Source: Isoetes taiwanensis (taxonomy: Eukaryota > Streptophyta > Lycopodiopsida > Isoetales > Isoetaceae). From it: 64,000 bases of DNA. Below are positions 1 through 9,399 of this stretch, one piece after another (the first letter of the stretch is position 1; each line of letters begins with the position of its first letter). The position numbers and the translations under genes are program-made. The notes under the pieces are model-generated. The model was given only the letters and a program-made list of their open reading frames with translations, did not search any database and was not told where the DNA came from. The stretch lies in the NCBI GenBank assembly GCA_021234155.1, contig JAJEKV010000034.1:1984001-2048000 (forward strand). Reading direction: 5' to 3'.

Positions 1-1860
1 GCCCAATTTTTTGTTCCTCAAATTTATGTGGCCTTTTTCCGGGCCACATTTCATACGATTAGACGGTTCAAAATTGGCCTCTTTTTTGTGGCCACTATTT
101 ATTGGGAAAAATAATAAAAATTGGCCTCTTTTCTTGCCACCAAAAAAAAAAAAAAAAAAAAAAAAACGTTTCTCAATATCCTTTCCATTCTCAAGGGGCC
201 CATGGGACCTTTGCTAATCATCCATCTCAGCATGTGCTTAAATCATCAAGTCCAAAGTGCCTATGCGCATATCATATTGACGAGCATATGTTGATCGTTA
301 AAACGAGGGATCAGATGCTCCACAACAACATTGTAGTAGTCAGGAAGCAAGTAACTATCAAAGTTTGAAACTGGTTGTTCTTAGTTGATCGTTATCAATC
401 ATAGAGTTTTTCTCTGATTACCTTGATCATTGATGAACATTATAATCACTTGACCTGATTAAATGACAAAACCTCTTCAACGACTAACATTCCTTTGTAT
501 TTTATTACTAGAAACAGAGAATTGCATAGAATGTGCACATTTTGCCCAGCTCTACAAATAAAAGGGGTCGCCAGAGAAGCAAAACATAAAGCACTTTGTA
601 TTAACACTAGTCGGAAGTCTTAAGAACTAATCTACAAGTAATGTACCTAAACAAAGGCCAAATCATATTTGATTCATTTGTAGTCATTGTTTTGTGATTC
701 CTCCCTTTCTAACCAATGGAATTTTGCCATCCTTCTTATGTCTTGATGTTGTAAATTTAATGTAGATATTATATGCTATAAATGAGATGTATGTCTTGTG
801 ACATAACCAAAAGAATTCTAGATCTTCTGCGACTTCTTCATTCACCTTGTATCAATAGAAGGCTCAAATTTGGCCACCTTACGCCTATTTTATGGACCCT
901 CGTCCCCAAATGCAAAGCACAAATTTATTCCAATTTGCTGTCATTTATACAAGTCTGCCTCTGTAGCACCTAAACATTGGGCCTCAAATGAGACACATGT
1001 AGTGAGTGGCAACAGTTGAACTGAATCAATCTTTGCCAATATGACATGAAAGACTGAGATAAGAGCAATCGGCAAGATCAAATCTGACTATACCTTTAGA
1101 TAAATCTATAGGTGACAATAAGGCCCAGCCACGAACTGGATTGTTTCATTATCAACATAACTAACTTGAAAAGTTGTCTGTTCTTATTCAAAGTTGCTAC
1201 ATTTAGCAATCCGTGTCAGATTTGGTCGAGCAAGAGTAGCATCTTTTTTGTTTTTTGTGTCTTTTTATGTGGCCATTTTTCAAGCCACCTCTCACCTAGA
1301 TAGAAGACTCAAAATTCACCTCTTTTCGTGCCCTCTTAATCAAAGTTGCTACATTTAACAATCCCTTGTCAGGTTTGGCAGGCAAGAGTAGCATCATTCA
1401 GTTCTTTATTTTCATGTGGCCTCTTTCCAAACCACCTCTCACCTTAAATAGAAGACTCGGAATTCGCCTACTTTTGTGACCTTTAACATCTAGTCTGAAA
1501 AGAACATTCTCGTGTCCCAATATCTTACCATTGATCTCCAGGAGTAATGCCATCTCCAGGGGTCGCCCATGAAATATATATGTCTAAAATTTTGTTAAAT
1601 TTGGTGCTAATGTTATCTTTTAGATCCTTTGAACTTCGACTGATCACATGTCTCCAACTTCTTTCGTCTTACATTAATATAGAAGGCCCAAATTTAGCCA
1701 CTTTGCACCTATTTTATGCACTCTCCTCAAACGCAATGCACAAATCATCTACATAATCATCTAGACATTGGATTCTTTCTTTTTAACTGCCATCTCTGAT
1801 TTTGGAAGTTATCCGTTCTTATTCCAGCCATTAGCAGAGCAAATGCCAGATTTGGCAGAG
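1..1860. repeat. AT-rich tandem repeat, unit 1 (complete)
   Basis: Non-coding repeat unit of about 1.86 kb. Its first ~470 bases recur at 1861-2325 and the remainder recurs at 50486-51740, so two tandem units existed before the second was split. Inside the unit a block of about 145 bases is repeated at roughly 1187-1330, 1335-1480 and 1815-1950; it is recognised by a phrase like GCAAGAGTAGCATC followed by ATGTGGCC and CCACCTCTCACC. Short reading frames here are not supported as genes. Homopolymer A and T runs (149-166) are present. Confidence 0.8.
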
Positions 1861-2325
1861 CCCAATTTTTTGTTCCTCATTTTTATGTGGCTTTTTTTCG
1901 AGCCACATTTCATATGAAATGGAAGGCTCAAAACACTAGCCTTTTTTTGGTGGTCTCTATTTACTGGAAAAAATAAAATAAAAATTGGCCTCTTTTTTTT
2001 TCCACCATTGTTTGGAAAAAAAAAAAAAAACATTTCTCGTGTCCCACTAACTTGCCATTCTCCATAGACCCATGTGACCTTTGCTAATCATCTACATAAA
2101 CATGTGCTAAATCATCCAAGACCAAAATGCCTATGCGCCATATGCTAATCATCGATGAGCATATGCTGATCATCAAAATCCACAGCAACGTTATCATAGT
2201 CAATGAGGGAGCATGTAAGTATCAAAGTTTGAAACTGGTTGTTCTTAGTTGATCATTATCAGGCATACAGTTTTTGCCCTGATTAACTCGATCAATGATG
2301 AACATTATAATCACCTGACCTAAAT
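1861..2325. repeat. Tandem repeat unit 2, left part
   Basis: Direct, diverged copy of bases 1-470. Both begin CCCAATTTTTTGTTCCTCA, and both contain TGGTTGTTCTTAGTTGATC and AACATTATAATCAC in the same order. The similarity stops near 2323, where the inserted material begins. The rest of the unit resumes at 50486. Nothing coding is seen. Confidence 0.8.
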
Positions 2326-2683
2326 GACGTATTCAACAAAATTTGGACTTATTCAGATTTAATAGATAACACTTCAAGAACGCCATTATAAGAATATATG
2401 TATTGTGTGATTCTTCTTGGTTGTTATAATTTTTATAAGTTTATTTCTAAATTAAAACTATAATGGTTATCAAAGAATAAACTTGATTTTTCAAACTAAT
2501 TTTTATTTGAATCTATTTAAAATTAGACATTTCAAGAATATAAAAATTTCAATTTGTATTGATTTAACAGATTCAAGATTTAGCAATCATGATAATTAAA
2601 TGAAATCTGATGGTTTGATAAACGATTGACTTAAAACTATTATTATAATTTCATAATTTACAAACTTTCACACTTTTAAAAAT

Positions 2684-2846
2684 ACTTTAAGGAAGGTTTT
2701 AGGTTGAAATTAATTAAATGATATAAAGTTATTGGTTTAATAATAACTATTGAATAATTATTGATGAAATAAAATATGTTTTAATCAAATATAAACGTAA
2801 TCATTTAATTAATTTCAATGTAAAACTTTCTTTAAATATTTTAGAA
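2684..2846. repeat. Long imperfect hairpin (MITE-like)
   Basis: The arm at about 2684-2727 (ends GAAATTAATTAAATGAT) is the reverse complement, with a few mismatches, of 2800-2846 (ATCATTTAATTAATTTC at its start). The stem is about 44 bases with a ~75-base AT-rich loop. It lies just upstream of the small pseudogene and may be a miniature element. No target duplication was identified. Confidence 0.5.
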
Positions 2847-2869
2847 AAAATAGCATTTTAATTACACAG

Positions 2870-3276
2870 GGTTATATACGAATTGGGGCATTCTATCTAC
2901 CCAATAATAGTACGAAAGATGATAAAAGAATCCAGAAAAGTTTTGAGGTCAAAAGTTGTAAGAATTCAAGCTTTTATTGATGAGCATTTTAATGGATGGG
3001 ATGCATGCGTGAACAATCACTATCATGCCTTTCGCGCTGAGATTTCTGCACTAGGTTTAGATCACACGGCACTCTTAGCCACGAGATTCAGAAGTACGAC
3101 GCACCCTGGACACTCTATCTCAGATGGGGAATTTTGCAGCACACTGCCTTTATGAAAGCTATGATGTTTGCAAAAGAGCTGTTAAAAATGCTGGGAAAGC
3201 ACATCCGGGTCACTATCGAGCCTTAAAAAACCTTTTAAAATTTCTCTATGTCCAAGGTTATTTCTCAAGGCATTGA
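2870..3276 (+). pseudogene. Broken copy 1 of an unrecognised small gene
   Basis: A reading frame starts after a plausible 3' splice site (TTTTAATTACACAG at 2856-2869) and runs to about 3155. It then continues one frame over to a stop at 3274-3276. Conceptual pieces include YPIIVRKMIKESRK, FIDEHFNGWDACVNNHY, ALGLDHTALLATRF and, after the frameshift, AAHCLYESYDVCKRAVK with GKAHPGHYRALKNLLKF. The same blocks occur in order in the copy at 49856-50377, so this was a real protein. There is no in-frame ATG at the 5' end; TTG at 2883 is the first Met-like codon and an upstream exon is likely missing. The family is not recognised. The copy lies inside the candidate TIR element 2324-49695, which suggests gene capture. 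Confidence 0.6.
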
Positions 3277-3782
3277 AGATTCCATGCCAGTCACAAGCCC
3301 ATGGCTTTATTTGGTTCAGACTGGCATACAGCATAGTTAGATGACAACATGGTTCTAGTTTGACAAAGGCACTTCTTTTTTTTCGTCTTTCATATGACAT
3401 AAAGTTTGGGTAGTTTCCATTCTGCCATATTGTCCAATCTTGGAGTTAAATACTATCTGCATTCTAAGTTTTTTTACTTGCATTCTTTCTGTGTTACTAG
3501 CATTCAACTTGCAGACAATTTTTTTTACTTCTAAAATGAGAGACATTACAGAGAAATGTATTTCAATATTAAGAATGTCTTTAAATCACCGGAAACAAGT
3601 TCCACAACACTAGAACAGCTCCTGATTCATCAATTTTTCCATCCTGATTGTGAAAGAGGGCATTGTAGTTCAGCAATTCACCATACTAAAATTTAATTCT
3701 AAATAGATGGAACCAAGAATTAGTTTAGAAAGTGACTTTAAACTTTAGTAAGTATCATGTTTTTTATCTAAAGATAAACAAA
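3277..3782. other. Gene-free stretch left of the retrotransposon
   Basis: AT-rich sequence between the small pseudogene and the target duplication. No coding frame, RNA gene or repeat is supported here. Confidence 0.6.
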
Positions 3783-3787
3783 ACAAA
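3783..3787. repeat. Target site duplication ACAAA (left)
   Basis: Five bases immediately before the left LTR. The same ACAAA follows the right LTR at 49587-49591, which shows that the two LTRs belong to one insertion 45.8 kb apart. Confidence 0.95.
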
Positions 3788-4392
3788 TGTTTGGGGTCTG
3801 GGTTCGGGAACTCCTGCAAGACAGCCCTCTGTGAGGACCCTTGGATCAAACAGGAGAATCCGGTAGCTGTGTCACGCGGGATTTGCAAAAGGAACAAAAG
3901 GAAAAGAGAGAACAAAAGAGAACAATAAGATCACAATAATGAGAACAACTCCTTGATGTCAATGAAGATATATGAGCTCTCGCAATCGAGAGAAAACAGA
4001 AGTGAGACAAGACTCAAAACTCATCTAAAAACGAGTGCTAGCTCTATTCATATATATAGTACAATGGCCTTTGGCCCAATATAGACACTCTGACTGATTT
4101 CGGTGCCGACTCCTGGAAGGAGGCCTGATTTGCAGAAATGCTGGCGGTGCCTCTTGAGGTGCCCAAAGTCACGCTGACGCTGATGCTGATGCTGACGGTG
4201 ACGGTGACGACCCGTCACTTGTCTGAGTGCCTCCTCTTGGCAGGGGGCACGGGCTTTGACTGCGTGGTCTACTGCGACTTGGTCTTTTGCTGGGCCTTTG
4301 ACGACTGACCCGTGCCTGACTGCGGATCCTTGGCCTTGACCTAGTCCGTCGTGTGCATGAATAGTCTTGTACCAGGATGTACAGGACTAACA
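3788..4392 (-). repeat. Left LTR (3' LTR of the minus-strand element)
   Basis: 605 bases, starting TGTTTGGGGTCTGGG and ending GTACAGGACTAACA on the plus strand. It aligns end to end with 48981-49586. By eye about 16 substitutions and two short indels separate the LTRs, and all substitutions I counted are transitions. On the element's sense strand the LTR begins TGTTAGTCCTG and ends CCCCAAACA. Confidence 0.97.
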
Positions 4393-5344
4393 CTCCCCCC
4401 ACCAAACGACACTCAGTGTGAAGAAAAGGAGGAAGTGTTTCTGATGGCGGGAACCCGGCAGTTTGAAAGTCATCCTCACGGGAATGAGGACGGACGCCGT
4501 TGTGGTAATTGCCAATGAGATCCTGGCGTATTTGAAGAGCTGCAGGAGTGGTGAGCCCGAGTGCAAGATGAGCATCAATGAGAAAACCTGAGCGTACCAT
4601 GTCTTCAAGGGCAGTGTGGGCTTCAGCAGGTACAAACTGGCATTCCATGAGAAGACAGGTCTGAAGGCCGAACGCACTGACGCTGACATTCGGGTTGCAA
4701 TAAAATATAGGACACTGCCGATTTAGCGAGCTGAGAAGGAGGCACTTAAGAGCAGCACAGAAGCCTGCTTGATGGTGAACTGAAGGATCCGGTGAGGTGG
4801 CAGCATTCTTCAAGAAGGCATCAAGGCCATGGACAGCATGAGAGGGCGTGTGCCAACCACGCTCATTGGCAATATAGATCCAATTTTCTGTGTGGTCCAA
4901 GGTGGCACCATTTTCCCAATTGGAGCGTCGAACAAAACGTGGATCCCATCGGAGATCCGTCGAGATCTGAGGAGGAGTCCACCCAGCATGGCCTTCCAGG
5001 ACCTTTGTCCAAAACGGAAGACGCCAGTCAGAGGTGAGAAACCGTGGGCGTGGAGGGACACCCAATGAAGCATATGGAGAGTGAGCCATGCCCGTGGGCG
5101 TGGGCCGCTGAGCCTGCTCCCTGAATTCTCGAACAAGGTCCGGATCAAGAGCACGGCACCACTGGTCCCAGTCTGAAGCAGAGAGCTGAGTAGAGACCGG
5201 AGGATTAACCCAACCCGTGGGTATGGTCTTGCTATCCAGAAGGGCACTCAGTTGATTGTAGCTTGCCAAGTGCTGCATATAAACTTGGGCAGACTGAAGA
5301 TCCTCAGGATGTGCTAAATTCTTGCGCACCTGTTCAAGTGCCAC
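4169..5344 (-). CDS. Extra ORF after integrase, C-terminal part running into the 3' LTR
   Basis: A frame of 391 codons in element sense, the C-terminal third of the long post-integrase ORF. The start given is the first Met of this frame; homology to the preceding frame suggests the real protein enters here by a frameshift near 5340 (it reads VALEQVRKNLAHPEDLQ). The frame continues through the polypurine tract (LVGGVLV) and 224 bases into the 3' LTR. The LTR-coded tail is rich in Arg and Ser (TRSRPRIRSQARVSRQR, then RPSRSRPRSQS) and ends in an SPSPSASASASA run. The equivalent stretch of the other LTR (49590-49369) keeps the same frame. A basic tail could bind nucleic acid or act as a nuclear signal; this is inference. 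No domain is recognised. Confidence 0.55.
   Translation of the reverse strand: MALEQVRKNLAHPEDLQSAQVYMQHLASYNQLSALLDSKTIPTGWVNPPVSTQLSASDWDQWCRALDPDLVREFREQAQRPTPTGMAHSPYASLGVPPRPRFLTSDWRLPFWTKVLEGHAGWTPPQISTDLRWDPRFVRRSNWENGATLDHTENWIYIANERGWHTPSHAVHGLDAFLKNAATSPDPSVHHQAGFCAALKCLLLSSLNRQCPIFYCNPNVSVSAFGLQTCLLMECQFVPAEAHTALEDMVRSGFLIDAHLALGLTTPAALQIRQDLIGNYHNGVRPHSREDDFQTAGFPPSETLPPFLHTECRLVGGVLVLYILVQDYSCTRRTRSRPRIRSQARVSRQRPSKRPSRSRPRSQSPCPLPRGGTQTSDGSSPSPSASASASA
4393..4406 (-). other. Polypurine tract
   Basis: On the element's sense strand TTTGGTGGGGGGAG lies directly against the first base of the 3' LTR (TGTTAG). This is the expected position and composition for the primer of plus-strand DNA synthesis. 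It confirms the minus orientation. Confidence 0.9.
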
Positions 5345-6776
5345 AGATGTAAATGATGAGCAAGCTCAGGCATGTACTCCTGGCCAACAGTGTGAGACCG
5401 ATCGTGATCCTTTAAATACGGGTTGTTATCCAGTAACAACCAGTGTGCATCAGGGTTGCCGTGAAAATTTCGATGTGGCTCACCTCGAAATTTGTGCTGT
5501 GTATGAGCCAGATAGAAGTCATGAAAGATGTACGCCATCGGCTGAACAACTCGGAAGATGATCAAATCAGGATCTTCACAGTGGATGAGGTCGAAGACTA
5601 AGAGGGCACAAAGTAAGCCTTTGTCTTCAACTGAAAGGTCCGGCCAAATCCTGAGAAAATCCACACTGCTTACCTGTTTATTAACCTGGCCGTCTGCCGC
5701 GTACCACTTCAGAAGAAAGAGGTGGCGTCGGGCAACCATATAATCCAGGTAACTGGAAGGAGGAGCAAAATCCACCGGAATGTGGAGAGCTATATTAATG
5801 TAACCCTCATGTTTATGTTGTGCGTCTTCAGCAGATTGAACAGCTTCCTGGAGTTGATGGTCGAGGTCACGGATCTGATTCTCTTTTTCAAGAAGGAGAC
5901 GGGATTGATCGCGGAACCGTTTGTGAGGAAGCGTGCCATGTGAAGAGGATTGCCCAGGAGTATGGAGTCGGAGCGTGGCAATCTCTGCGTCATCAATGAT
6001 CTTCTGCTTCTTAGCCTCCGTAAGTTGATCCTGGAGAGGCGTGAGCTGACTGGTCAGCGTGGAAAACTGATCTTCTAAGGAGGTGATTCGAGCATCGCGC
6101 TCAGTAAGGTCGTGGACTTGATTTGTGTAACTTTGAGAGAGCTCGGTATACAGGGTGTTAAGTTTTGCAAGGTCTTTATCCTTGTCGCCCAGGAGGTTAT
6201 CCTTGGCCTTGACCTGCTCCAGCAATTCCTGAATGGTGGATTGTAACTGAGCCTGTTGATCAGCAAACAGGCTTGTCTGATCGTGTGCATGCTTGAGATC
6301 CTCACGGGCTCGTAAAAGGGCCTCGTGCTTCTGTTGAACTTTTTCTTCCAGGATTTGAACTTGCGTGGTGGCAGCCTGAAGATCCTTGTGAACAGCTTCC
6401 GATGCCTCCATGTATGCTTGAACTCCATTCATGAAAACGTCTTGGGAGTCTTGTAACTTGAGGACAACAGCTTGAACATCCTGTTGATATTGATAGAGTG
6501 CCTGCCTGGTAGGATGAGGTGCAGGGCCCTGTTGTTGCCGTGTCTGTGACGTCTGAGAGACATGATGAGAAGTGGAGGGCATGGATTCTGTGGAGGAAGA
6601 AGAGACAGTGACATGCGTGGCATTGTGTTGAGCATGATCAGGAGAAGTAGGGCGTGAAGTTTCAGCCTGTTGGTTTTGAGGAAGGGAATGAAAGGATTGA
6701 TGAGTGGATGCATGAGAAATGGAAGGGGACCCAGGGATAGAAAGGTAATGACGGATGAGGGCTTGAAGATGGCACC
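5314..6776 (-). CDS. Extra ORF after integrase, central coiled-coil part
   Basis: Central section of the long post-integrase ORF. The frame is open from about 6776 to 5314. It begins with a Ser/Thr/Gln/Pro-rich linker (including STESMPSTSHHVSQTSQT). A long predicted coiled coil follows, roughly 6450-5900, with heptad-like stretches such as ILEEKVQQKHEALLRARE and LTERDARITSLEDQFSTL. A globular segment comes next, containing SSYLDYMVARRHLFLLKWY. The frame differs from the N-terminal part (frameshift near 6776) and from the C-terminal part (frameshift near 5340). No family is recognised. The position after integrase is where Athila-like elements hold an env-like ORF, but no signal peptide or membrane segment is seen. 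Confidence 0.55.
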
Positions 6777-7397
6777 CACGGAGGCGTCAAAGCCAGAAGA
6801 AGGGGCTGCCCGGATGCGATCTACTTCATGAAGAAGTCTGAAGAACATCATTTGTGGCCAATCAATATGGTGAGGGGAGTGGATGGCCATGATGACAACA
6901 TTGTAGAACTGTTTATTGATATGGGTGTTCTTGATGGAATACCCAAGCAATTTTCGCCATAGAAACTTGACAAAAGTGTCGTAGGGCTTGGCAATGTTTG
7001 TGAGGCGATGCATGTTGGCGTGATAAGGAGCTGCGCCATACTGAGTAACATCCTGGTCCTGTAAGGCAGCCCAAGATAAAGAAGGTCTTTTAAGAGGAAT
7101 GTGGAATACCTCAGAAATCAGAACCTGAGTAAGCAAAATGGTGGTGTCATCGACCGTGGTGGCGTATCCTTCCGGGGTGTTGATGATATGAGCGACAAAC
7201 TGCTTCAAGTGCTCTCGATTTGGTGCAGGGAGGTCCTGTTGAGAGAAGTCATAAAGCCCATGGCGTTCCGCCACTTCACGACTCGGACCAACGAGGGCTT
7301 CGCGAAAGGTGGGTGTTGAGAAGGTCACGGATTCAAAAAGAGCCGGATCCCGTGGAGCAGAAGCTTGAAGTTGAGAAAATTTGGGTGAAGCAGCCAT
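6776..7397 (-). CDS. Extra ORF after integrase, N-terminal part
   Basis: The start is chosen at ATG 7397-7395, in the good context GCCATGG, giving MAASPKFSQLQASAPRD. The frame extends upstream to 7691, but that part is low in coding character. It encodes a globular domain with FREALVGPSREVAERHGLY, HLKQFVAHIINTPEGYATT and LISEVFHIPLKRPSLSW. The true frame is lost near 6776, where it should switch to one reading GCHLQALIRHYLSIPGS. With the next two segments it would be a protein of about 1,000 residues in the same sense as gag-pol. The function is unknown; it could be a structural or accessory protein of the retrotransposon. Confidence 0.55.
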
Positions 7398-7862
7398 GGC
7401 GAAGAGCGTCGGAAAGGAAGAGGAAGAACTGTCTTGAGAAGCCAGAGGGCGGAGAGCAGAAGACGAAAACGAAGTTAGACGAAAAGGTTTTAGGGCGCAC
7501 AAGTGTTTGCGAAGGGGCATGATGAGAATGAAACGGCGACCGTTGATGATGCCAGGTGGCGATAGATGCGAAGGAGTCGATTGAGAGGCAAAAATTTGGC
7601 TAAGTCCCCAAGCAGTTAAGGGAGAAGCGATGAACGGTGGAGATGAGACGTAAATGAACGATCGGATGCGACAGCTGACGAAGGTACACATATTAATGAC
7701 CGTCGGGCGTGAAAAGAAGGAATGTCATTTAATGCTGGCAACTCAAAGTGAGATATCATAAAGAAGAATGTGTCAGACAGAACCTTGGCTAGATATGCGG
7801 CGGGAGAAAAGATTCCCAAATTAGAATTGGCCTTGCATTGCAACCACGTTAGCAGATTTTTG

Positions 7863-7867
7863 ATTGG
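7863..7867 (+). promoter_or_regulatory. Inverted CCAAT box of the antisense promoter
   Basis: ATTGG on the plus strand, 32 bases upstream of the TATA box. This spacing is normal for plant RNA polymerase II promoters. It supports, but does not prove, antisense transcription from inside the retrotransposon. Confidence 0.4.
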
Positions 7868-7898
7868 TCCACGTTGACAGAGTTCCAAGCGGTGGGGC

Positions 7899-7905
7899 TA
7901 TATAA
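7899..7905 (+). promoter_or_regulatory. TATA box reading against the retrotransposon
   Basis: TATATAA in GGGGCTATATAAGACG on the plus strand. A start site would fall near 7930, about 15 bases before the ATG of the small ORF at 7945. The box sits between integrase and the extra ORF and points away from the extra ORF. Confidence 0.6.
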
Positions 7906-7944
7906 GACGAGCAGTGGGCGAAGCTGAGACACCCTTTGGCGACC

Positions 7945-8202
7945 ATGAGTATGGCAGCGGCTGGTTTGAACGAGAACTGCACGATGCCTACAAATTGCCA
8001 GGAATGGATCACCTGCAAGATGAACTGTCTGGACCTCTGGAAATGCCACAACCGTGGCATCCCTATGGATGGCTGGTGCAGTGGGATGGCTGAGCATACC
8101 GACCCTCTGACCAACCCCATGGAAGTGGTGGTGCATCTGCGCTGGGATCCGGAGCAGAACTACTACCACATCCTCCGCATAACCTCTGTAGAGGGTTTTT
8201 AA
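7945..8202 (+). CDS. Small cysteine-rich antisense ORF (85 aa) with its own promoter
   Basis: Starts MSMAAAGLNENC from ATG 7945, in context GCGACCATGA. It lies on the strand opposite the retrotransposon genes. It has six cysteines at residues 12, 18, 24, 28, 34 and 45 (spacing C-5-C-5-C-3-C-5-C-10-C), then a segment MEVVVHLRWDPEQNYYHI typical of a folded beta-rich protein, and ends VEGF. A CCAAT-TATA pair is placed correctly upstream; AT-rich sequence with ATAAATA follows the stop (near 8231). Antisense ORFs between pol and the 3' LTR are known in some Tat-lineage plant elements such as Grande, which makes this plausible. The frame is intact although all sense genes are broken. No family is recognised; it may be a zinc-binding or disulphide-rich protein. 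The opposite frame (8169-7849) lacks such features. Confidence 0.55.
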   Translation: MSMAAAGLNENCTMPTNCQEWITCKMNCLDLWKCHNRGIPMDGWCSGMAEHTDPLTNPMEVVVHLRWDPEQNYYHILRITSVEGF

Positions 8203-8318
8203 CTTAGGATTTTGTATATAGGGCTCTGCCCATAAATAGAGCTCTGCTCATAGCGGAAGTAAGTGAGCAATGCTCACATTTTGCAATTTGCCTCTACTAT
8301 AATATAAATATGCCGCTT

Positions 8319-9096
8319 TTAGTCACTATCTGTGGTGTCAGAACTTTGTTGTGCATCATGTGTAGAACTGTCTGTAGCTTCTGTATGAAATTGTTTAAGG
8401 CGAAAGCCATTAACCAGAGTAGGTAATGGAGTGCCATCTAACTCGGCCAGCTTGAAAACACTGGGTTGAACAACTTGAATAATTTGATAAGGACCAAGCC
8501 ACCTGAATTTTAACTTGCCTGGAAAATTTTTGTAACGAGAATCATAAAGAAGAACCAAATCACCTTCTTTGAATGTTTTTGTCTTAAGACGTTTGTCATG
8601 CAAGGATTTCTGCAACTGTTGACCATGAAGAACACGAATGTAAGCATCGCGCCTAAGTTCATCTAACTGTTCCAGTTGATAAACCCTTTCCTTTAGTGCA
8701 GCAGGTGGATTATGTGCTGTAGCAAGTTGGAAACGGAGAGTCGGAAGAATATATTCAATGGGCATGAGAGCTTCTTATCCATAAACCAATTTGAAAGGAG
8801 TGTGGCCAGTAGCAATTTTAAAACTGGTGTTGTAAGCCCAAAGAACAGTAGGAAACTTTTCTTGCCAATCTGTGCGAGAAGCATCACAAATTTTCTTGAG
8901 AACAGTGATGAGAGTTTTGTTGGTACTTTCAGCCAATCCATTCCCTTGAGGATAGTAAGGTGTACTCTTCCTGTGCTGGATCTGGAGATAATCGGTCAGC
9001 TCCTTGATAGTATGATTGACAAAATGTACGCCATGATCACTAACAAGTTCCGTGGGACAACCAAAACGCGTGATGATGTGCGTGTAAAGAACCTTG
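8319..9096 (-). pseudogene. Integrase core (second half) and C-terminal region
   Basis: Element-sense frame from the CACTA insertion point to a stop at 8319. It holds the second catalytic Asp (LVSDHGVHFVNHTI) and the Glu 35 residues later (PQGNGLAESTNKTL), giving DD35E, with WAYNTSFKIATGHTPF typical of Ty3/gypsy integrases. The C-terminal part has LVLLYDSRYKNFPGKLKF and RWLGPYQIIQV, the GPY/F-like module, with no chromodomain after it. One in-frame stop (TAA, 8775-8777) lies between LVYG and EALMPIEY. The first half of the domain is at 13694-14010. The protein joins element cDNA to host DNA. Confidence 0.85.
9094..9096. repeat. TSD TTG of the integrase insertion
   Basis: TTG precedes the left end CACTACAAGAGG at 9097 and follows the right end at 13694-13696. 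Removing the element plus one TTG gives an uninterrupted integrase frame reading STAKVLYTHIITRFG. Confidence 0.93.
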
Positions 9097-9109
9097 CACT
9101 ACAAGAGGA

Positions 9110-9395
9110 TGAGGGTTTGGCGTCAGAAAAATCGTCAGACAAATTGAATGATTATGTCCTGACGAATATCCTGACGATTATCCTGACGATTAAATTCCTG
9201 ACGATATATCGTCGGGAAAAACGTCGATCAAATCGTCGAAAATTAAACGTCACATGTAAGCGTCGGCAAAATCGTCCGAAAAATCGCCGATTTTTTGCGT
9301 CGATGTAACGTCGGCATTTTCGTCGAAAAAACGTCGAGCCTGCGTCGGACAAAACGTCGGGGAAAACGTCCGAAAAAACGTCGGTTTTTTTTTTT
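9110..9395. repeat. Left subterminal repeat array
   Basis: Dense copies of CGTCAG, CTGACGAT and CGTCGG/CGTCGAAAA on both strands, ending in a poly-T run (9384-9410). The mirror array lies at 13390-13680. These are probably binding sites for the mobilising transposase. Confidence 0.75.
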
Positions 9396-9399
9396 TTTT

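Noticed and set aside
7849-8169. 106-codon frame opposite the antisense cysteine-rich ORF
   Set aside because: It lies on the retrotransposon sense strand but has no link to the integrase or extra-ORF frames and no recognised motif. The plus-strand frame has the promoter and conserved-looking cysteines.
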